Of a DNA stretch of 64,000 nucleotides, positions 14,807-24,300 are shown in pieces. The stretch's first letter is position 1. Every line of letters begins with the position of its first letter. This DNA comes from Nocardia farcinica (GTDB lineage Bacteria > Actinomycetota > Actinomycetes > Mycobacteriales > Mycobacteriaceae). Location of the stretch: contig NZ_LN868938.1 of assembly GCF_001182745.1 (NCBI RefSeq), positions 2,852,001 to 2,916,000 of the forward strand. Direction: 5' to 3'. The notes beneath the pieces were generated by a model. It was not told the DNA's origin, made no database searches, and was given only the letters and a program-made list of their open reading frames with translations. Made by a program: the position numbers and the translations under genes.

Positions 14807-15065
14807 TTGCCCGGCCTCCGATCAGCTCCTGGGCGGATTCGATAGCCGCATGGCTGCCATGCGGTGCGGTGTCGTGGTGACCGTGCCCGGTCACCTCGTC
14901 GGTGGCACTCCACAGCACCGGCGCGTGAGTCCACTTCTGTCCCAGTTCGAAGTGAACCGGCTTCTCGCCGGGCAGCGGCTTACCGAGAAACGACAATCCG
15001 GCGATCGCCGCGTAGATCACCAGCGGGATGCCGACGAAGATCAGCACTGTCTCGAGAATGCTCAC
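14793..15065 (-). CDS. ctaJ: Small single-span membrane protein, probable aa3 oxidase subunit CtaJ
   Basis: 90 residues from a GTG at 15065. One membrane helix lies at about residues 4-27 (TVLIFVGIPLVIYAAIAGL), followed by a polar tail that starts KPLPGEKPVHFELGQKW and ends in a His-rich stretch. Size, topology and position (just before the DUF5130 gene and near pepN and glbO) fit the actinobacterial aa3-type cytochrome oxidase accessory subunit CtaJ. The name rests on synteny and general resemblance rather than on a catalytic motif, so it is tentative. It is translationally coupled to the DUF5130 gene by a 14-nt overlap. Confidence 0.6.
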   Translation of the reverse strand: MSILETVLIFVGIPLVIYAAIAGLSFLGKPLPGEKPVHFELGQKWTHAPVLWSATDEVTGHGHHDTAPHGSHAAIESAQELIGGRASGKF

Positions 15066-15133
15066 GGATCAAAGGTAGACGATGCTGTGTAGTAGACGCG
15101 CGTCCGGTCGGCAGACTGCATCGGGTGTCCTGG

Positions 15134-16729
15134 TCAGACGAGCCAGGCGGCGGCGTCCGGGGGGAGGTGGCCGTTGTCGAGGGGGGTGCTGGTGAGGAGG
15201 GGTTCGCCCGGGGGGAGGGGGATGGGTTCCTCGGTGGTGTTGAGGACGCAGACCAGGCCGCCGGGGCGGCGGAAGGCGAGGCGGCCGGGTGGGGAGCCGT
15301 ACCATTCCAGGCCCTCGCCGGCGAATTCCGGGCGGGTACCGCGCAGGTCGACGGCCATGCGGTACAGGCACAGGGTGGAGTCGAGGCGTTCGAGCTGGGC
15401 TTCGACGGTGAGGTCGGCCCATTCGGGTGGAATGGGCAGCCAGGACCGCTCGGCGCGGGTGAAGCCGAACGGCGGCCGCTCCCCTTCCCAGGGCAGCGGC
15501 ACCCGGCAGCCGTCGCGGCCGCGCTCGGTGTGGCCGGAGCGCTCCCACACCGGGTCCTGCAACACCTCCTCGGGCAGGTCGTCCACATTGGGCAGGCCCA
15601 GTTCGGACCCGTTGTAGAGGAACACCGCGCCCGGCAGCGCCAGCTCGACCAGGATCATCGCCCTGGCCCGCGCCACCCCGCGCGCGCCGCCGCCGTAGCG
15701 GGTCACCTCGCGTTCGATGTCGTGGTTGGACAGCGTCCAGGTGGGTGGGGCGCCGACCTCGGCCACCGCGGCCAGCGAGTTCTCGATCGCCTCGCGTACC
15801 GCCTCGGCCCGGAACGGGGTCTCGGCCAGCCGGAAGTTGAACGCCAGGTGCAGTTCGTCGGGGCGCACGTACTCGCCGAAGCGGGTGTTGTCGTCCACCC
15901 ACACCTCACCGATGGACACCGCGTGCGGGTATTCGTCGAGCACCTTGCGGATGCGGCGGTGGATGTCGTGCACGCCGGGGTTGTTGAACCGCGGGTCGCT
16001 GTCGTCGTGGATGAGCATCTTGGTCGAGACCTCGGCCATGTCGGGCAGGTCGGCGGGCTTGGCCATCCCGTGCGCGACATCGATGCGGAATCCGTCGACA
16101 CCCCGGTCCAGCCAGAACCGCAGCGTCTTCTCGAAATCGGCGACGACCTCGGGATTCTCCCAGTTCAGGTCGGGCTGTTCGCGGGCGAACAGGTGCAGGT
16201 ACCACTGCCCGGGGGTGCCGTCGGGTTCGGTGACGCGGGTCCAGGCCGGGCCGCCGAAGATGCTCGGCCAGTTGTTCGGCGGCAGCGAGCCGTCCGGGCC
16301 GCGGCCGTCGCGGAAGATGTAGAGGGCGCGGGCGGGGCTGCCCGGCGCGGACCGCAGCGCCTCGGCGAACCAGGGGTGCCGGTCGCTGGTGTGGTTGGGC
16401 ACCAGGTCCATGGTGACCTTGATGTCGCGCGCGTGCGCCTCGGCGATCAGCGCGTCCATCGCCGCCATGCCGCCGAAGAGGGGGTCGATGTCGCGGGGGT
16501 CGGACACGTCGTAGCCGCCGTCTGCCATCGGCGACCGCATCACCGGACAGATCCACAGGGCGTTCACCCCGAGCAGTTCCAGGTAGCCGAGCTTCTCGCG
16601 CACGCCCCCGAGATCGCCGACGCCGTCACCGTCGGAATCGGCGAACGAGCGCGGGTAGACCTGATAGAACACGGCGGACCGCCACCAGGAACGACGAGGA
16701 TCATCCGGCACGGCAGGTGTCGCTGTCAC
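15134..16729 (-). CDS. aglA: GH13 alpha-glucosidase
   Basis: 531 residues. A glycoside hydrolase family 13 enzyme cleaving alpha-glucosidic bonds, probably alpha-1,4/1,6 of maltose, isomaltose or trehalose-related sugars. The four conserved regions are visible: DLVPNHTSD near residue 105, the nucleophile Asp in GFRIDVAHG near 215, the acid/base Glu in SIGEVWV near 275, and LSNHDIERE near 345. The start region WWRSAVFYQVYPRSF is typical of the family. The GTG start is at 16729. It corresponds to Rv2471 aglA in gene order. It reads away from glbO with a 58-nt gap on the same strand, so the two may share a transcript. Confidence 0.92.
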   Translation of the reverse strand: MTATPAVPDDPRRSWWRSAVFYQVYPRSFADSDGDGVGDLGGVREKLGYLELLGVNALWICPVMRSPMADGGYDVSDPRDIDPLFGGMAAMDALIAEAHARDIKVTMDLVPNHTSDRHPWFAEALRSAPGSPARALYIFRDGRGPDGSLPPNNWPSIFGGPAWTRVTEPDGTPGQWYLHLFAREQPDLNWENPEVVADFEKTLRFWLDRGVDGFRIDVAHGMAKPADLPDMAEVSTKMLIHDDSDPRFNNPGVHDIHRRIRKVLDEYPHAVSIGEVWVDDNTRFGEYVRPDELHLAFNFRLAETPFRAEAVREAIENSLAAVAEVGAPPTWTLSNHDIEREVTRYGGGARGVARARAMILVELALPGAVFLYNGSELGLPNVDDLPEEVLQDPVWERSGHTERGRDGCRVPLPWEGERPPFGFTRAERSWLPIPPEWADLTVEAQLERLDSTLCLYRMAVDLRGTRPEFAGEGLEWYGSPPGRLAFRRPGGLVCVLNTTEEPIPLPPGEPLLTSTPLDNGHLPPDAAAWLV

Positions 16730-16787
16730 ATCGCCATAGTGCCAAAGCCCGCCGACGAATTCGCAACGGAGCGGAGCCGCGGCACAG

Positions 16788-17192
16788 TCAGATCGGCGAA
16801 TTCATCAGCGAGTGCGCGGCCATCTCCAGGTAGTCCAGCAGCGCCTTGCGGTGCTCGTCGTCGAGGACTTCCGGCTCGAGCTCGGCCACCGCGATCCGCA
16901 TGCAGCGCAGCCAGGCGTCCCGCTCGAGCGGGCCCACCTTGAACGGCATGTGCCGCATCCGCAGCCGCGGGTGTCCGCGCTCGTCGGAGTAGGTGCGCGG
17001 GCCGCCCCAGTACTGCTCGAGGAACATGCGGAGCCTGCGTTCGGCGGGACCGAGGTCCTCCTCCGGGTAGAGCGGGCGCAGGATCTCGTCGGCGGCCACC
17101 TCGCGGTAGAACGCCGCGACGAGGCGCCGGAAGGTCTCGGCACCACCGACCGCCTCGTAGAAGGAGGTCGCCGTCTGTTCGCCGGAACTCAT
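16788..17192 (-). CDS. glbO: Group II truncated haemoglobin (TrHbO)
   Basis: 134 residues, the usual length for a 2-over-2 globin. [19 protein letters not shown] carries the B-helix Tyr region. The proximal His is in [10 protein letters not shown]. The Trp conserved at G8 in group II proteins is in DAWLRCM. The family binds O2 and handles NO or peroxide, often at the membrane near respiration; in this window it lies close to the CtaJ-like subunit and DUF5130. The ATG start is at 17192. Confidence 0.95.
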   Translation of the reverse strand: MSSGEQTATSFYEAVGGAETFRRLVAAFYREVAADEILRPLYPEEDLGPAERRLRMFLEQYWGGPRTYSDERGHPRLRMRHMPFKVGPLERDAWLRCMRIAVAELEPEVLDDEHRKALLDYLEMAAHSLMNSPI

Positions 17193-17405
17193 CAGATCCT
17201 CTCGCTCGCACTGCTCGGCCGCATCCCATTGTGCCCGCAGCCGCGCACCGCCCGCCGTGCGGTGACCGGCGCGCGGGTGGCGCGAGGGCGGCTCTTCAGC
17301 GGCAGTTCACCGAACATTGTGCGAAATCACCGTGCAAACGGGCCGGTTCCGTGGTCATATTGGTGGCAGTCTTTCCGCCTCGAGACGACGAAATCGGGGT
17401 CAACC

Positions 17406-18137
17406 ATGAAGCAGCGGCACGGCCGATCACATGAGGCCAGGACTCACCGACAACTGAAGCCCGCCGACGTCCACAATCGTGGGTCGGGGGCTACTCCGCT
17501 GCACATCCTGTCCGATTACGATCCCGGCGCCCACCCGTCCGGTGCGCCCGCGCGCCGTCCCGAGCACGGCCCCCATCTGACGGCCGTCCGCTCCCCGACG
17601 ACCGACACCCCCTCGATCAACTGGTCCAAGCGCCGGGTGCTGCTGTTGAACGCCACCTACGAGCCGCTGACCGCCCTGTCCGCCCGTCGCGCGGTCGTCC
17701 TGCTGATCTGCGACAAGGCCGACACCGTTCACCACAATCCCGAAGGTCCGGTCGTGCATTCGGCGGGTGCGGAGGTCGCGGTACCGTCGGTGATCCGGCT
17801 GCGCACCTACGTCCGGGTGCCCTACCGGGCCCGCGTGCCGATGACCAGGGCCGCGCTCATGCACCGCGACCGGTATCGCTGCGGGTACTGCGGTGGCAAG
17901 GCCGAGACGATCGATCACGTCGTGCCGCGCAGCCGCGGCGGTGAGCATTCCTGGGAGAACTGCGTCGCCAGTTGCGCGCCCTGCAACCATCGCAAGGCCG
18001 ACAAGCTGCTCAGCGAGCTGGGCTGGACGCTGCGGGCCCCGCTGGTCTCGCCGAAGGGCCCGCACTGGCGCCTGCTGTCCACCACCGCCGAACTCGACCC
18101 GGTGTGGTTGCAGTACCTGGGCGAGGGCGCTGCCTGA
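17406..18137 (+). CDS. HNH endonuclease family protein
   Basis: 243 residues. An unstructured, basic N-terminus of about 70 residues precedes the conserved part, which starts SKRRVLLLNATYEPL. The HNH zinc-finger domain near residues 155-205 shows CGYCGGKAETIDHVVPRSRG and then CVASCAPCNHRKADKL, with both CxxC pairs and the catalytic DH. This matches the Rv2469c-type family found in nearly all actinobacteria; its cellular target is not known. The start is uncertain: the ATG at 17406 has only a weak GGGG-containing site, and an internal start nearer the conserved part is possible. Confidence 0.88.
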   Translation: MKQRHGRSHEARTHRQLKPADVHNRGSGATPLHILSDYDPGAHPSGAPARRPEHGPHLTAVRSPTTDTPSINWSKRRVLLLNATYEPLTALSARRAVVLLICDKADTVHHNPEGPVVHSAGAEVAVPSVIRLRTYVRVPYRARVPMTRAALMHRDRYRCGYCGGKAETIDHVVPRSRGGEHSWENCVASCAPCNHRKADKLLSELGWTLRAPLVSPKGPHWRLLSTTAELDPVWLQYLGEGAA

Positions 18138-18156
18138 GCGGGTCGGCGACCGGAGA

Positions 18157-18198
18157 GGCAGCGGAGCGTCACCACGCAGGCCGCCCCGCACAGGCGCG
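18157..18198. repeat. Dispersed intergenic repeat, copy A
   Basis: A 42-nt element that begins GGCAGCG and contains GCGTCACCACGCAGGCC. About 36 positions match copy B at 48299-48339. It lies in the 79-bp gap between the convergent HNH and XRE-cupin genes. The core GCGT-CACC-ACGC can fold back on itself. Confidence 0.75.
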
Positions 18199-18216
18199 AT
18201 CAGGTACCGCCCAGGA

Positions 18217-18780
18217 CTAGGCGTACTCGATGACCAGGGTCGCCCAGGTGCCCGGTTCGAGTGCCTCGAACACGTGCGGGGCGTCGCCCGGGTAGGCGAT
18301 GTAGTCGCCGGGTGCCAGTTCCACCGGTTCGCCGGTCGGTCCGACCAGGGCCCGGCCCGCGGCGAGCAGGATGTGCTCGATCACGCCGGGGATGTGCGGC
18401 TGGGATTCGCGGGGCTGACCCGGCTCGGCGGTGATGCGGAACAGGTCGCGCCGGGTGTTCGACGGTCCCGCCGCCAGCAGTGTCGCGTGGTAGTCCGAGC
18501 GCTCGGCGGCGACCGCGGGCCCCTCCCCCGCGCGGATGACGTGCACCACCGGCCGCGGCGGATCGAGCAGGCGCGAGAACGGCATGTCCAGCGCCACGCA
18601 CAGCGCCCACAGGGTTTCCAGGCTCGGGTTCCCGCTGCCCGATTCGAGTTGCGAGAGTGTCGATTTCGCGATGCCGGCGCGCGCGGCGACCTCACTGAGC
18701 GACAGGCCGGCGCGGGTGCGCTCGCGGCGCAGCGAGGCCGCGATCACCGCCTGCGGTGTCGCCGTGTCGTCGTTGGCCAT
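18217..18780 (-). CDS. XRE-family regulator with cupin domain
   Basis: 187 residues. A helix-turn-helix sits at about residues 12-66 (LRRERTRAGLSLSEVAARAG, KSTLSQLESGSGNPSL). A cupin sensor follows at about 110-185 (PGVIEHILLAAGRALVG, PGDYIAYPGDAPHVFE). GGGAGAGAG precedes the ATG at 18780. It is divergent from azlCD with 76 nt between the starts, so it probably controls that exporter in response to an amino acid or related ligand; this is inference from position. Such regulators commonly bind operators over their own promoter. Confidence 0.93.
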   Translation of the reverse strand: MANDDTATPQAVIAASLRRERTRAGLSLSEVAARAGIAKSTLSQLESGSGNPSLETLWALCVALDMPFSRLLDPPRPVVHVIRAGEGPAVAAERSDYHATLLAAGPSNTRRDLFRITAEPGQPRESQPHIPGVIEHILLAAGRALVGPTGEPVELAPGDYIAYPGDAPHVFEALEPGTWATLVIEYA

Positions 18781-18820
18781 CTCTCTCCCTCGGGTCCCGG
18801 TCGGCCAACAGGAAATCACA

Positions 18821-18852
18821 TTGACGAACCGGCCCGCCATGTTCACTATAAA
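18821..18852 (+). promoter_or_regulatory. Candidate azlCD promoter
   Basis: TTGACG at 18821 is followed by ACTATA (18-nt spacer) or TATAAA (20-nt spacer) ending at 18852. Transcription would start at about 18857-18862, on or just past the chosen azlC ATG at 18857. It would exclude the in-frame ATG at 18839, which lies inside the promoter. Confidence 0.5.
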
Positions 18853-18856
18853 AGAC

Positions 18857-19573
18857 ATGCGTTCGATCTGGCGAACACTCGATCGGGAGACCGGCCTCGG
18901 CATCGCGGCGGTGTGCCTCGCCGTCGGCGTCATCGGCATCTCCTACGGTACGACGGCGGTGGCCGCGGGCTTCCCCGCCTGGCTGCCGATCGTGCTGGGC
19001 ACCGTCGTGCTCGCCGGTGGCGCGGAGTTCCTGTTCCTCGGCATCCTCGCCGCGGGCGGCAGTCCCGTCGCCGCCGTGCTGGCCGGGCTGCTGGTCAACG
19101 CGCGGCACCTGCCCTACGGGCTGTCGGTGCCCGACGCGGTGGGCACCGGCTGGCGGCGGCTGATCGGGGTGCACGTGATGAACGACGAGGCCGTCGCGAT
19201 GGCGCTGGCCGAATCCGACACCCGCAGGCGCCGGGCGGTGTACTGGGCGTGCGGACTCGGCGTGCTGCTGGTCTGGCCGGTCGGCGCGGCGCTCGGCGTG
19301 CTGATCGGCACGCTCGTCCCCGACACCGGCGCGCTCGGGCTGGACGCGGTCTTCCCCGCCGTACTGCTGGCCTTGGTCATCCCCGCGCTGCGGGACCGCA
19401 CGACCTTCGGCGCGGTCGCCGTCGGCACCGCGATCGCCCTGCTCAGCGCGCCGTTCCTGCCCGCGGGCCTGCCGGTGCTGCTGGCCCTGTCGGGTGTGAT
19501 CTATGCCGCGCTGCGGCTGAAGTCCGCGGAACCCGCGCCCGCGCGGGCCGAGTCCGTCGCGGAGGCGTCATGA
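18857..19573 (+). CDS. azlC: AzlC family branched-chain amino acid exporter, large subunit
   Basis: 238 residues with about six membrane segments. The hallmark region (FPAWLPIVLGTVVLAGGAEF, NARHLPYGL, VHVMNDEAVAMAL) is that of AzlC, which with AzlD exports branched-chain or related amino acids. The alternative ATG at 18839 would add six residues but overlaps a candidate promoter. Its stop TGA overlaps the azlD ATG as ATGA, so the two subunits are coupled. The XRE-cupin gene upstream is the likely regulator. Confidence 0.92.
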   Translation: MRSIWRTLDRETGLGIAAVCLAVGVIGISYGTTAVAAGFPAWLPIVLGTVVLAGGAEFLFLGILAAGGSPVAAVLAGLLVNARHLPYGLSVPDAVGTGWRRLIGVHVMNDEAVAMALAESDTRRRRAVYWACGLGVLLVWPVGAALGVLIGTLVPDTGALGLDAVFPAVLLALVIPALRDRTTFGAVAVGTAIALLSAPFLPAGLPVLLALSGVIYAALRLKSAEPAPARAESVAEAS

Positions 19574-19881
19574 CCCTCGTCGCCGGAGTCGTCGCGCTCG
19601 CCGCGGGCACGTACGCGTTCCGCTGGGCGGGGCCGGCGCTGCGCAGCCGCGTGCGCTTTCCCGAACGCGCCCGCCGCGTCCTGGAGATCGGCGCGGTGGT
19701 GTTGCTCGCGGCCCTCGTCGCCGTCACGACGCTGCCGTTCGGCACCGACAAGGTGGGCGTGGCCCTGCCCGCGGGCGTCGCGGTCGCGGGCGTGCTCGCG
19801 TGGCGACGCGCCCCGCTGCTCGTCGTCATCCTGGCCGCGGCGGCCACGACGGCACTGCTGCGGGCCCTCGGCCTGCACTGA
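19570..19881 (+). CDS. azlD: AzlD family small subunit
   Basis: 103 residues with three to four membrane helices and the AzlD hallmark TYAFRWAGPALRSRV near the N-terminus. It starts within the azlC stop (ATGA overlap). It pairs with AzlC as a two-component amino acid exporter in the cytoplasmic membrane. Confidence 0.9.
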   Translation: MTLVAGVVALAAGTYAFRWAGPALRSRVRFPERARRVLEIGAVVLLAALVAVTTLPFGTDKVGVALPAGVAVAGVLAWRRAPLLVVILAAAATTALLRALGLH

Positions 19882-19964
19882 CCGCACGCCCGCGCTCGAC
19901 CTGTTCCCGCCGAGCCCGCTGCCCCGGGCCCGTCGGCGCGGCCGGCCGGGGTGACGGCTCGTGC

Positions 19965-20630
19965 TCAGCCGGGCAGCAGCGGGATCCCGCCGCCGCGCCG
20001 CCGCGCGACCGATCCGTATCGCGCATCCAGTCGCAACCAGGTCGCGGTCGCGCGCACCCGCACGATCTCCGTCGCCGGGATCCGGTGCGGCTCGGCCTTC
20101 TCCCCCGAATGCGGCACGAAATCCATGGCGGTGAGGGCGAACACGACCCGCATCGGCACCTGCACCTCGAGACCGGCGCCCGAGACGGTCAGCACCGTCT
20201 GGTCCAGCAGCCCGGCCGGCGGACCGTGCCTGCTGCCGTGCTCCCTGGCGACTTCGACCCCGCGCTCGGCCAGTTCGACCAGCGTGCGGGCGGGCACGTC
20301 GTCGACGTGGGCGAATCCGTCCTGCGGCGGGAGCGCACCACGCCAGGCCGAATCCATCGAGTAGCCGAGGTCGACGGGATCGCCCCCGGACAGACCCGCC
20401 AACACCACGTCGGCGCCGACCGTCACGTCGTCCACGCCGAGATCGGCGGCCACGGTGCGCGCCGCCAGCGTCTCGAACCCGGTGGCCACCCAGGCCGCGA
20501 CGTGCCGCTGCCCGCGTCGGCGCAGCCGCACCGGCGCGGCCTCGTCCAATCGCAGCGCGTGGCCGAGAAACGTGGCCAGGTTCTCTCGCTCGGCCGGATC
20601 GGGGACGTGCAGAACCCGCTGCGCGGTCAT
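19965..20630 (-). CDS. Conserved actinobacterial protein, Rv2474c-like
   Basis: 221 residues, soluble, with no signal or membrane segment. It begins MTAQRVLHVPDPAERENLA and has a strand-rich C-terminal half (TVSGAGLEVQVPMRVVF). No catalytic motif is recognisable. Position beside the thioesterase and gdh matches Rv2474c in M. tuberculosis order. It is 25 nt downstream of the thioesterase gene and likely co-transcribed with it. Function unknown. Confidence 0.75.
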   Translation of the reverse strand: MTAQRVLHVPDPAERENLATFLGHALRLDEAAPVRLRRRGQRHVAAWVATGFETLAARTVAADLGVDDVTVGADVVLAGLSGGDPVDLGYSMDSAWRGALPPQDGFAHVDDVPARTLVELAERGVEVAREHGSRHGPPAGLLDQTVLTVSGAGLEVQVPMRVVFALTAMDFVPHSGEKAEPHRIPATEIVRVRATATWLRLDARYGSVARRRGGGIPLLPG

Positions 20631-20655
20631 CGGCGGGCGGCCCGCCGCACCGAGC

Positions 20656-21126
20656 TCACTTGTCCATCCACTCGGACAGGTACTCGCGCTCGGGCGCGGT
20701 GAGCCTGCGCAGCCGCTGGGTCTTGATGTCGAAGGCGGCGATCTGCGTGGACGCCACCACCGCGGCGGGCGAATCCGGCGCGGCGCCGTTGGCCCGCACC
20801 TCGTACCCGACGGTGAAGTCGACCGCGCGCAACTGCTCGATCCACATCGCGATGTCGAGCGGGGTGTCCTCGTGGCGCAGCTGACCGCGGTAGCGCACCC
20901 GCAGGTCGGCGAGCACGCAGCCCTCGCGCATGCCCGCGGTGGGCCTGCCGTCCTCGAACAGCCACGGGATGCGCGCCTCCTCCAGCAGGGTGACCATGCG
21001 CGCGTGGTTGACGTGCTGGAACACGTCCATGTCGGACCAGCGGATGTCCACCTTGGTATGGAAACGCTTGGGCAGCACCAGGGTGTCGCGGTGCACCTGC
21101 CCGTTGCCGTTGGACGAACTCGTCAC
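20656..21126 (-). CDS. Hotdog-fold acyl-CoA thioesterase
   Basis: 156 residues. The 4HBT hallmark IRWSDMDVFQHVNHARMVTL near residue 28 carries the catalytic Asp and the His-Val-Asn turn of FcbC/YbgC-type acyl-CoA thioesterases. GGAGGT lies 7 nt before the GTG at 21126, which decides the start. It corresponds to Rv2475c in order and lies just downstream of gdh. The acyl chain hydrolysed is unknown. Confidence 0.9.
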   Translation of the reverse strand: MTSSSNGNGQVHRDTLVLPKRFHTKVDIRWSDMDVFQHVNHARMVTLLEEARIPWLFEDGRPTAGMREGCVLADLRVRYRGQLRHEDTPLDIAMWIEQLRAVDFTVGYEVRANGAAPDSPAAVVASTQIAAFDIKTQRLRRLTAPEREYLSEWMDK

Positions 21127-21343
21127 GTGTGGTACCTCCGTGGGGCGCCCGCATCCGGCGCACCGGACTCCGTGCCGACGCGTCATGGGCGGCGTGCCGA
21201 GACCTACGGCGGTCTGCGGGCGAAACGAACCGATCCCGGTCCGGCCGCATACGGGCCGGACCGGACTGTCGGCATCAAGGGTAGGGCACTCGCGCGCCCC
21301 GCGGCCGCTCCGGGGCGCGCGATTGTGACATCTACCCAGTCCG

Positions 21344-24300
21344 TCAGGCGCCCGGTGACTGCGCTCCCACACCGCTGACCATGCTGCGCACCTGCCGCGA
21401 GGCCACCGACAGACTGGCCAGATCGTGCGCGCCGGATTCGAACAGCTCGGCCAGCGCCGCGCGCGCCCGGCCCAGCCTGGACTGGTTCTTCGACTCCCAG
21501 TAGGCGATCTTCTCGTCGGCGGTCTCCTCCGGATCGCCGGCGGAGAGCACGTCCAGGGTCAGCGAGCGCAACGAGCCGTACATGTCGTCGCGCACCGCGA
21601 GCCTGGCCAGCGCGTGCCAGCGGTCGCCGCGCTCGAGATGGGTCACCGCCTGCAGCAGCCAATCGATCTTGAGGTGATCGTTGAGCGCGTAGTACAGCGC
21701 GCCCACCTCGTCGCCGTCCCGGTCGGTGATGTCGGCGATGTCGAGAATGTCCAGCAGCGGGAACAGATTCAGCAGGCCGAACACCTCGGTGGCCAGCTCC
21801 AGCGGCGCCCCGCGCGCGACGAGCTCGGCCGACTGGTCGGTGAGCGTGGCCACATGATGGCCGCGCAGCCAGGTCGGCACCTTCGGTGCGAGTTCGCGCA
21901 CGCCGTCGGCATAGCGGTTGATCTCCGCGCCGACCGCGATCGGCTGGGGCCGGTTGTTGAGCAGCCACCGCGAGGCCCGGTCCAGTGTGCGCTTGGTCTC
22001 GAGTTCGAGCTCGTCGCGCACCACCACCGGGATGTCGGCCGAGCGGATGCGCTCCCACATGGCGGGCAGATCGAAGATCGCACCGGCCGCGGCGAAGGCG
22101 CGCACCGCGTCGGTGGTGCTCGCGCCGCTCTCCTCGTTGAGCCGGAAGGCGTAGCTGATGCCGCCGTAGTCGACCATCTCGTTGACGATCATCGTGGTGA
22201 CGATCTCGCGGCGCAGCCGGTGCTTCTTGATGGCACCGCCGAACCGGGTGCGCAGCGGCGTCGGGAAGTACTCCGGCAGCCGCGCCGCGAAATACCCCTG
22301 ATCCGGCAGATCGGAGTCGAGCAGGTCGGCCTTGAGCGAGAGCTTCACGTGCGCCATGAGATTGGCCAGCTCCGGGGAGACCAGCCCTTCGCCGTTGTCG
22401 CGGCGGCGCTTCAGCTCCGCGTTCGACGGCAGCGCCTCCAGCTCGCGGTCCAGGCCGCGACGCTGCTCGAGGTCGGTGATCAGGCGCATGTTCACATTCG
22501 TCATCCGCGGCGCCTCGAACCGCGAGATGCCCATCAGGAAGTTCTGGGACACGTTGTCGCGCAACACCATGTCCGCGACCTCGTCGGTCATCGAGGCCAG
22601 CAGCGGGTTGCGTTCGGCCGCGGGCAGCAGTCCCGCGCTGACCACACCGTCGAGCAGCACCTTGATGTTGACCTCGTGATCGGAGCAGTCCACGCCCGCG
22701 GAGTTGTCCAGCGCGTCGGTGTTCATCTTGCCGCCGTTGCGGCAGAACTCGATACGTCCGCGCGCGGTGGCGCCGAGGTTGCCGCCCTCACCGATCACCC
22801 GGACCCGCAGGTCTTTTCCGTTCACCCGCACCGGGTCGTTGGACTTGTCGCCGACCTCGGCGTTGGTCTCGTCGGTGGCCTTGATGTAGGTGCCGATACC
22901 GCCGTTCCACAGCAGTTGCACCGGCGCCAGCAGGATCGCGCGCACCAGTTCCGGCGGCGCGAGCGAGACCACGTCGTCGGGCAGGCCGAGCGCGGCCCTG
23001 GCCTGCGGGCTGATCGGCACCGATTTCACCGTCCGATCCCACACGCCGCCGCCCGCGCTGATCAGCGAGGTGTCGTAGTCGGCCCAGGACGAGCGCGGCA
23101 GCGCGAACAGGCGCTGCCGCTCCCGGTAGGACCGGGCGGCATCGGGGTCGGGGTCGAGGAAGATGTGCCGGTGGTCGAACGCGGCGACCAGCCGGATGTG
23201 CTCGGAGAGCAGCATGCCGTTGCCGAACACGTCGCCGCTCATGTCACCGATGCCGACGACGGTGAAGTCCTCGCTCTGGGTGTCGATGCCCATTTCGCGG
23301 AAGTGCCGCTTGACGCTCTCCCACGCGCCCCGCGCGGTGATGCCCATCGCCTTGTGGTCGTAGCCCGCCGACCCGCCGGAGGCGAAGGCGTCGCCGAGCC
23401 AGAAGCCGTAGCTGCGGGCCACGTCGTTGGCGATGTCGGAGAAGGTCGCGGTGCCCTTGTCGGCGGCCACCACCAGGTAGGTGTCGTCGCCGTCGCGGCG
23501 CACCACCCGGGCGGGCGGCACCACCGCGCCGCTGGCCAGATCGACGTTGTCGGTGAGGTCGAGCAGGCCGGAGATGAACGTGCGATAGCAGGCCACGCCC
23601 TCGGCGGAGAGCGCCTGCCGGTCGGCGGCCGGGTCGCCGGTGCTCTGCGGCGGCTGCTTGACCACGAACCCGCCCTTCGCGCCCACCGGCACGATGACCG
23701 CGTTCTTCACCGCCTGCGCCTTCACCAGGCCGAGGATCTCGGTCCGGAAGTCTTCCAGCCGGTCCGACCAGCGCAGGCCGCCGCGCGCGACCGGCCCGAA
23801 GCGCAGGTGCACGCCCTCCACCCGGGGCGAGTACACGAAGATCTCGAATTGCGGTTTGGGCTTGGGCAATTCGGCGATCTCGCGCGGCTCCACCTTGATC
23901 GAGACGTAGTCGCGCGACACGCCCGCGTCGTCGAGCATGTAGTAGTTGGTGCGCAGGGTGGCTTTGATCAGGCCGAGGATGGCGCGCAGGATGCGGTCGG
24001 CGTCCAGGCTGACCACGCGGTCGATGCGTTCGCGCACCGCGGCCTCCAGCTCGGTGGCGCGTTCGGCGGAGACGGTGTCGGGGTCGAAGCGGGCCGCGAA
24101 CAGGTCCACCAGCAGCCCGGCGATGTCCGGGTAGGCCAGCAGCACGCGCGCGATGTTGGTCTGGCTGTACGGAAAACCGGCCTGTTGCAAGTACTTCGCG
24201 TAGGTGCGCAGCATCGAGACCGCACGCCACGACAGCCGGGCCCGCAGCACCAGCTCGTTGAGCCCGTCGGCCTCGGCGCGCCCGTACCACATCGCCGCGA

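Noticed and set aside
18839..18856. Earlier azlC start
   Set aside because: The ATG at 18839 lies between the -35 and -10 of the best promoter candidate, so it would not be in the transcript.
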